Shown: positions 12,201 to 21,200 of the stretch, in pieces
How the letters are laid out: each line of letters opens with the position of its first letter
How positions within the stretch are numbered: the stretch's first letter is position 1
From: Atrichornis clamosus
Taxonomy: Eukaryota > Chordata > Aves > Passeriformes > Menuridae
Direction of reading: 5' to 3'
Assembly (NCBI GenBank): GCA_013400975.1
Contig: WBMZ01011608.1
Span: 1 to 64,000, forward strand
Length of the DNA: 64,000 nt
The notes under the pieces: model-generated
Told to the model about the DNA's origin: nothing
The model's input: only the letters and a program-made list of their open reading frames with translations
The model's database searches: none
Program-made: the position numbers and the translations under genes

Positions 12201-15200
12201 TTTGATTTGTCTGGGCTTTTAAATTATCAATTGCTATATGCAACCCTCTCACTCAGTTCTGTTACTTGATTGCCAAAAGATCCAATTCAAGATTATGTTC
12301 TTACTCAAAAACAGATGTTTAGTTTTAGTGCAGAAGATGGAGAAGGTGAGTAATAATCTCACCCCAAAAGAGAGTTTTGGGTTTTTTTTTTAATTAAAGG
12401 CAGTATAGATGGTGTATTCTATAGCAAGAGGGAGTTCTAAGAGAATTAGACTAAAAATCTGTGCTAGTGTTTATCATCTTCCTTTGTTCTCAGACAACTG
12501 GTACATTTGTGCAACAGACAGCAGTTGAAAATTGCTTATATCAGAAGGATCACATAGAATGAGACATACAGATTTTGGGAGAGGGAAAATATCTTTCATT
12601 CTAGTTGGAGGAAAGAAATTATTCTTCTGGACTGATCATATTAATGGCAATACCACCCTGACAAGAATTTTCTTTGCAAGTCTTCTTTTATATCAGTAGG
12701 CACCTGGACTAGTAAAGGGCATCACATTACTCTGCTACCTCACTAAAAACATACACAAGTTTTTTGACAGTCTGCCTAAAAGAATCTTTGCAGATAGAAG
12801 AAATCACTTTCCTACTGGGTGGATTCTCCTTTCAAATGTGCTAATTTAAGCTTTTTCGTTTTTGTGACTTGCAAGAGTTAAGGATTTTAGCACTGCCCTC
12901 AAGACTGAAGCTGTTATGCTGGTGAAGAGGGTATTTGGCTGCTTTTCTTCTAGTGGCTGGTCTGAGTTGTTCCATTACTGAATTATTGGAATTTTATATG
13001 CTGTAAAATTTGTGTTATAAAGGGAAATGGAGACAGAGGTCTGTCTTTATGGCAGATCCTTACTGCAGGCAGTACCAATGAGTTGAGTATGTATGTCTCA
13101 GTTTCTTTCTGCATGGATTAGGATAGCTCTATTGACAGCAGTGAAAAGGAAATTTTTTTTGTTTGGGATTTGGTGGGGAGGTTTGTGTATGTGGGTGTTG
13201 AGGTATTTTTGTTTAGATGGCTTTGGCTACTAAGGAAATAGAATCAGAAGGGAGTTCTGTTTTCTGTAGCAAAAATGATAAGCAGGATCATCAGGTCTAG
13301 CTTGAAAGGAATTCAGTTAGGGAATCAAGAGTATTCATATCTTATTTTCAGGGACAAAACGAAGGAGAGAGATTGTTGGTTTTCAGAACATCCATTACAA
13401 CCAGGCTAGTGTGCCATTAAAAGCAGTTTTGTTCTTGCTAATGATAGGAACAAGCTGATTTGTTGCTGTGGTTAAATAAAATAAAAGTATTAACTGGAAA
13501 GAAGATGTCAGACAAGTTCAGGTAGCACCTTGGAATTCCACGGTGTCATGTCTTAGAGGTGGAAGAGTAGAGTGTACCTGGAAAAATGTGTAAACAAGGT
13601 CATAGAGAGTATGTCAACACCAGTCCTATCACTGTAATAGATACACTCAGTAGCACCAAAGCATTACTGCATTTAAATCAAAAGTCCTTCAAGTTAGGAC
13701 TTATGGACAGAACAGTCTGTTCAAGACGTTAAGAGCCATCGCAGTCTCCGGTATATTTCTACAAGAGTTCTGCAGGGGGAATGTTACCAAAGTTTCAGTC
13801 AAAGTATATTGTAAAAGGAAGCAGTGGCAGATGGCCCAGACAGTCATTGAAGCCTTAATTTAGCAAGGCATTTTTCAGAGAAACATGAGAAATGACTTTA
13901 GTTCAAGAATTCAGAAACAATAAAGCTGAAGTGGAATTTCTGTTTAGTCATCAGACCAGCTGGAGATAGCAAAATAGCTTGAACAGGTTTTCTGTCTTTT
14001 TTTAACTCTGCAGTAATATGAATTCCTGAGCCTCATGAAACTGTTTATATTTTGCACAGTTTACTTTCAGACAGGGATTAAATCATGCTTGCTTTGAGAT
14101 GTGTAAGGTTGCATTAGAGATGCTTGATTTCTGTATTTGGAGAAAGCATGCAGCCTCCCCGTGCAAGGCAGGGCTGTGGAAGGGACTGATGAAAGGAATA
14201 GTCTGCAGCTCTGGATCTACCTGTGAGCTCCTGCTATAACTAGTTCCCAGTTTGGTGTGTGCACAGGGCTCCATCAGAAAATCCTACCAGGATGTGGAAC
14301 TGGTGTCTAGGAGAAGCAGACATCTGACCCCCACCAGCAGAATTCAATCCCCAACTAGGCCTGCAGACTGCAGTAACACCCAATGACAGATGTAGGGTAG
14401 TAGCATCAGTAGTGTCAGATATTATGGTCAGCCAGTAAATCTCCTTACTTATTATTTTAAATACAGTAAGTCCTTTGGGGGTGTTTCTTCATTATAATGT
14501 TTGCTGTGAAAAAGATCACGTGTCACATATATTCAGGCAGATAATCTTCATTACTGCAAAAGTACAATTCTTCATAAACAAGTACTTGTTTAACATGTGA
14601 AAATATTAATTACTTGAGAAAAGGTCAAATGCATGAAAATGCAGACTCGGGACGAGATAGTTGTCTGCCTTGTGTGGGGCTTCTTCTGAGTAGACATCTC
14701 CCTCTGCCAGGGGAGTTCCCAGAAGGGCGTGAGGAGCCCGGAGCAGGTCAGGGGTGTTCCCTGCAGCAGTGAAGGACCAGCTCGGGGTGGGTGCATCGCT
14801 GCCAGCGCAGCAGCACGTGCGGGGCAGGGACTGTCCAGCTGCAGGGCTGGGCTCCCTCATACGGGACACACGTGGACACTCCAGAGGGAGTTTAGGGAAG
14901 GTCCACCGTGAGGGCAGGGGCTGGAGCCAGTGATGTGCAAGAGCTGGTTTTAGTGTGGAGTAGAAAAGGCAAAGGGGGAATCCTCCTGCCATCTCCAGCT
15001 TGTCATTGGAGGGCGTAGAGAGGATGGAGAGATGTGCAGTGAAAGGACAAATTTTACCGTGGAAAAATTCAGTTAGCTGTCAGGAAAAATTTCTCCGTGA
15101 GGTTGGTCAAACACTGCACCAAGTAGCTCAGACAGTGTGTGGGATTTTTCACCCTTGGAGATGCTCAGAAGTCAACTGGACATAGCCCTGAGAAACCTGA

Positions 15201-18200
15201 TCTAACTGTGAAGTAAACTCTCCTTACAGCAGATGTCTGAACCAAAGAATTTTTAGTTTCCTTCCAACCTAAACTATTTGGTGATTCTACTGGAAAGAGG
15301 AACAGTGCTCCTGTCTAGAAAAACAGTGGTGGATGAGCTGTGGATGAGAAAGCAGGATCCTGACTGCTTTCTGGAGATGGGAATGGAGGAGAAAGGCTAG
15401 AATAGGGGAAGATTTTAGAGCCTTTTCCTTTCCATGGTGTCCACAAATACAGGAGTGCAAGAACAAAGATCTCTTGTAGTGTTTATTCAAGCACATTCTG
15501 GCCCAGCAGGGCACTGGTAGAGATGTGCAAGTGCTTTCAATGCCAGCTCCCATATTGGCACATATTAAATATCAGAGCAGGATGTATCTACCCAGAGCTG
15601 ATGATAGATTTTATGGATTGGAATTCAGTCAAGAGGCAAAATTGGTTTATAGTCTCTCATATAACAGAAACAACTTTTTATTGCAAAAGGTATGTTTGAA
15701 ATAACACCAAGCAGATTGTCTTGCTTTGCTGAATTTGAAGAACCTTCCTAAAGAATTCGTTCCCCTTGGTATTAGGAAGGATTTTTCATCATGATTCAGT
15801 GGAGGACAGGCCTGAATTCTTGCAAGACTAAATTTGTCATGAACCAGTCATATCTATTAGGGGAGCTGTAGGATGTTTTCAAAGGGTGAGCTTTATCATT
15901 TAAACAAGTCATTGTACTGCCTTGCTTATCTTGATTTGTATTTGCAAATGCATGCTGCTATCCCAGTATGGCTTCAGTTACACTCCGAGTGGGAGTGAGG
16001 CTGCCTGGCTGCATCCCGGCCAGTGTCCAGCTGGGGGCAATAACCCACAAGAGCAGTTTGAGAAATTGCATCCTGAAGGAACTTCCTGGTAGACAGGACC
16101 CAGTCATTGCAGGTTTATGATGTGGTCATGGTCAGGGGGTTGCTCATTTGAGGATGACTGGCAAATCAATCTGCTGGATTAAAAAAAATTTTTTTGGTCT
16201 CTTTTTGTCTATGAACAGGATATGTTCATAACCTGAATAGGAATTATGATGCAAGAGTTAATTTTGCATTGATGAAATGAAATGTAGTGGTAGGTGAAGA
16301 TTTCATTGAAACAGGGTAGATGCAGTTCCCCTGCCTTGCTGATACCATGATTTGTATTACAGAAGCAACCAGAAGTTTGCTGGGCATGGTAAAGCAGTAG
16401 CTGTTAGATCTTTGGGCAAATACTGCTATTTAGGAGACAAACATCAAAAGGAGGATAAAAGGGCAAAATGTTCTACTTTGATAGCTCCTAGCAATGTCTA
16501 TTTAAATATCTCATATTTGCAGTTCACTTTAATAGCCTTCAGGATTTTGTATAATTATTAGAAATAAGTAGCATTATTTTCCTGCTATACTATCATTGTC
16601 TGTTAAATAAAATTGGGGAATATAAGATGCTGTTAATTCCTCAGGCATCCAGATTCCTCTGGGTTTTAGTTATTATCCACAGATGCAGGTTATGACTGGG
16701 AAGTGTTCTGATGCTCAGATATGAAGTGCACTGATGCATTAAATACCTCATCTTGTGCAAGTTGCATCACATTTATTAGGATATAATGTTTCTTATTTCA
16801 ATCTTCATGTTCATCTTCTAAGCTACTACTGGACTCACTTTTAATTTGGGTTTGGTTTGGGGGTAGCTTTTTTTTTTTAATGATCCTACCTTACATAGTC
16901 TTAAAGAGGAATTTATACATATATGTATGTACATATGTATTTTTATATTGTGTGGTTTTGATAGCATGTATTTTTAGTCTTACGTTAAGTCATATGTGTC
17001 TTCACTCCCTGCATTAGTCACAGCAGATTTGGAATGCCCGTAATAAACCAGGGTTTTTCCCCTCTGCTCCTGATTGGTTTATTGAAGGATGAAATAAATC
17101 CGAGTATTTAAATATAACCAACCTCATTTTTGTGCAACGTATAATCAATACATAAATGCAAAAGGCATAAATGCCCTACTTTGAGGCAAGATGTTAATTC
17201 TCAAACCTTAGTTTGTGTCCTGTATTTTAGTTTTGTGGAGTTTATTCAGCAAAATTAAGTAGTGGAGTGTACATTCAAGTGAAATGTTTTATCTCAGTTT
17301 AGTGATACCTTTGTCAGCTTGGTGTGCTTTCTTCATTCACTGTCCTTTCTTTGCCACTAATTACCCCTCAGTACCTTTCCCTGCAGGCTAATGAACTCAT
17401 CTCCTGAGCAAGTCAGACACAGTTAACATCACCTTAAAAATAATCTTCCTTATCCCGACTGCCCCTCCTGTACTGGGTCCAACACATCCAGCCTTGTGAT
17501 CTTTTATGAGACATGTAATGGCCATTTATCTGTTGTCTGACCTCCAGTTATCCCCTGGCTGATGTATGTATGTAATTAGCAGAATTTCCCCATCACTGCA
17601 CTGTATACGACTATTAGCCTGCATGTGCAATGCATCCACACTTCTTCTCTCTTTATCCTTGCATTATAATCTCTCAATCTGATAAATATTTAATGAAGCT
17701 AATCTCTTTCCACACTTGAATGTAGTTTTAATACTGCCCTGCTGTTCAGCCTTGTTTTCTAGTAAGCTTGGCTAGTTGTGTGTCTCCACGAACAGAGAGA
17801 AGTGAGAACGTGCCCGAGTCAGCTTTTTTTGCCTTTCTCAGAACCCTCCTGTGTGTGCTGGCTGTGTCACACCTATGGTCAGGGACTAAAAGTGGATGCT
17901 AACTAAAGCTTTCTATTTACTTGGGGTTTTCTGTCTTTTCAGGTTTCAATCCTAGGCTGCCCTGATCCCAAAGTTCATGAGATTGCATACCAGTATGGAA
18001 AAAATGTTGGCATAGCTTTTCAGGTACTGCTTTTGTTGAACTAAAAGGAATCTAAAATCTAAACTTCTCCAAAGTGCCTTAGAAATCAAAGCGGGCTGTC
18101 TTAATCCTTTCTACAAATCTTGTCTTTAATAAGGATTACTCTATATTTAGTTCTCGTTTTTAAAGAAGAAAGTTTAAAATAATCTGTATGCTTATTTTTT

Positions 18201-21200
18201 CCAGCTGATAGATGACGTGCTGGATTTCACATCATGTGCTGACCGTCTGGGGAAACCAACAGCAGCAGATCTCAAGCTTGGATTAGCCACAGGCCCCGTC
18301 TTGTTTGCCTGTCGACAGGTAAGTCAATTGGAATGCTCAAAATAAGAAGTGTGAACTGCTCCTCACAGCACACACCAGGTCCTGCTGAAACGCATCAGAT
18401 CTACAGTGTCAGGAATGAGCATGGCCTGGGCGCACGTGAAAGATCAGTGCATTCAAGGTCAAGTGGATTCTGTGTGCAAACACGAGTTCTGTCAGGCTGA
18501 GAACCACCCCTGCACAACTTATTATTAGGCTCTTGTAGGTATTCACAGAGTTTTAGCACGTTTTCTGTAGGTTATTCCTAAGTAGCTTCTTGCTTGTGTT
18601 CTCTCCTGAGACATCTTGTTTTTCCCAGGCTTGACTATGTATGGAGCCTTTTCTGGCCCTTGTATCCATCCTGGGGCCAAGAACTGAAATCCCTGCCTGG
18701 CTTTTAGATGGGTACCTTTATTTATTGGATTTGATCTCTTCATCTCTTAATCCTCAAGTATTATCCAGCTACAAATGTGAGTCGCTATCCCATGTGAAGG
18801 CTGTATACGAGAAAAAGGGGTGTCATAAATAAAACAAGCTTAAAATTGGTCAAGAATTTTAGTGCCTTAAAAGTGATTTGTAGGAGTACAAGGAAAACAG
18901 AAGTGTGAGCAGCATGAAAAGAAACATTAAAACTGGTGCTAATCCATAAACGGGTAAGAAACTGGCTTAGAGCACCTTGCTCAAGTTTCTGGTTCACCTC
19001 TGCTTCATTCAGAGGAAAGCAGATTTGAGACTTAAGGCAGTCCTTCCTATCAAACTTCACAGCATGATATAAAAACTGGCACAGTTAGTCCAGCAGAGCT
19101 CTCGTCTATGATCTCTCAGTGGAATTGCTTAGAGCTTGACATGGGAAATGTTTTAAATAATTTAAAAAACTCAACAACTCTGACATTTACTTCCCACTCT
19201 TAAAGAGCCTGAGGTGGGGGGGAGGTGGAACAGATGCATCTGTTTGCTTCCTTATCCTTTGGGCGCTTCCAAGGACCCATGTCTCAGAAAAGACAGGGAA
19301 GCACAGAGTATTGGCCAATTGACACAGCAGACAAATGCATGCTCAGAACAACCTTTTCCATGTTCTCAGTCTCTCCCCACACACTCATCTGGGGGATTCA
19401 CAAGCACGTTCTTGAATCATTATTTCAGGATTGTTAGTCATCAGCAACTGGAGCCATCCCAAGAACAGTGAGAGACTCAGGTAGAGAGAGAGAATGCAAT
19501 TGTGAAGCTGTTTGTGTGTGTGCTAAAGCCACGTGCAGAGAGAAACAAGGCATGTTGCAAATGCTCGATTTTGGCAGAGAATGGGTGACGTTGATTGTCT
19601 TGTGGGTGTTGAATATTCCAATTTTTAAATTAAAACTATTCTTTTATTCATTTGTTTGGGTTGTCTGTCTCTGAACTTCATCTGTCTTTTAATTAGCTTT
19701 ATAAGATAAATTAGCTCGTAATAGAGAAATACAAGAAAAGAAAACTGGTCAGTCCTGTTTTAAAATTTTGTTCTTTGTAGATCAATTTTAAATGCTTTTC
19801 CTCCTTTATATATTTGATAGATAGGAGATGTATTTTTTTAATTGAAACATAACTTTACCATCTTACAAAGTTTTCTGCATTAACTGGAAGACTCCTTTGC
19901 TGAGAATTTCCTTCTGTTTTCAAGAAATTAGAAAAACAGCACCACTACAGGCTTAACTGATATATAAACAAACGTAAGTGCTAAAAAAATGTGGAGCTTC
20001 AACAGACACTTCACCTGTGCTGCTACTAAAAATAGCTTTTAGCTATTTGTATCTGAGAACAAACTTGTGAGCCAGGACTTGAAGACAGTCCAAAATGTAA
20101 TTGTTAATTATAGGCTGTCTTTTCTCTTCAAATTAATATTACTGCTATCCATTCATATAGCTGGTACTCCCGAAGTTGTCTTCCTGACAAACATTCGTTA
20201 GTTTTTAATGTGCTCTGGATCTTCTTCTTCCCCTCTTCTTCCCATCCTCTCCTTCCCTCTGAAATACATCTTTGTGCATTAGAATATTAAGGAGAAAAAA
20301 ATATTTAGCTTGATATGAAACCTATTTATTCAGTGTTTAAAGTTAATTCACTCAGTAAAAAAAAACCCCAAACATTTATTTTTTTAAGGAAATACACCAG
20401 TATATGCTAATTCTAAAGCTACTCAAAACTAGTAGAGCTGAAGAATGAGGGCTTATTTTTATAAGCATTCCTGTCAAATGCTTATATACTGCCCACTGAA
20501 TCTGCAGAGTTGCTAATAACAGCTTTGCCTTACAAGTTTGGAGGTTTTCATATCCTTTAGTGTTTAAATATAAAAAGTGACCCCATATGCATCTTATATA
20601 ATTGTAAATATGAATAATGTGAAAACGGACTGGACTGCATGAACACTGCAATTAAATTGTCATTACCTGGGAAGGAAGCTAGGATCTAGAGAAAGCCATG
20701 ATCTAGAGAAAGCATGAGTCACCAATAAACTGCTAAATGTATCTCCAAGACTACGTATGAGTAATAGGAAAATGTCACAACACTGAGGGATGCTGCTACA
20801 TGTCTGTACCTGAACAAGGTTGTAAAGCTGCACTTTCAGGACCAAAGGTATGCAAGGGAAGCACATCATTGTTTACAAGTGTACGGCAATAAAATCATCT
20901 TTCTTTGACTCTAATCCTTTCAGACAAGATGAACCAACACCTCTCTATTTTAAAAAGAATTTTTCTGCAGAGTAGATGCCTTGAGTTGTGGCCTTTGTTA
21001 AGCACTAAGTTTTTCTGTTTCTAGGCTGTTTAAAGAAAGAGGCTACATGTAAATGATGTGACTTTCTCAGACAACTGACTTGAGTTACCTACTTGATTTG
21101 TAGTCAATTGAGTGTGCAGTGCTAACTACAAATGCTATGTGACAAAACAAAATACCTTATGGTTGTCATTTTTCTCTTACTAAAAAAAAAATGTCCTAAG

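Larger units (their letters stand above)
11522..17942 (+). other. PDSS1: PDSS1 large intron between visible exons 7 and 8
   Basis: A 6.4-kb intron. It carries an antisense CR1 fragment (11953-12178), a GC-rich block (about 14690-14960), a sense CR1 3' end (15010-15288) and, near its 3' end, a long repeat-poor stretch rich in TAAT-type motifs (about 16980-17730). No coding exon of PDSS1 is missing from this interval, because phases and protein join directly across it. Confidence 0.85.

Noticed and set aside
14606..14992. 128-codon open frame on - in a PDSS1 intron
   Set aside because: GC-rich DNA has few stop codons. There is no recognisable domain and no splice context, and it lies in a GC block next to a CR1 copy.
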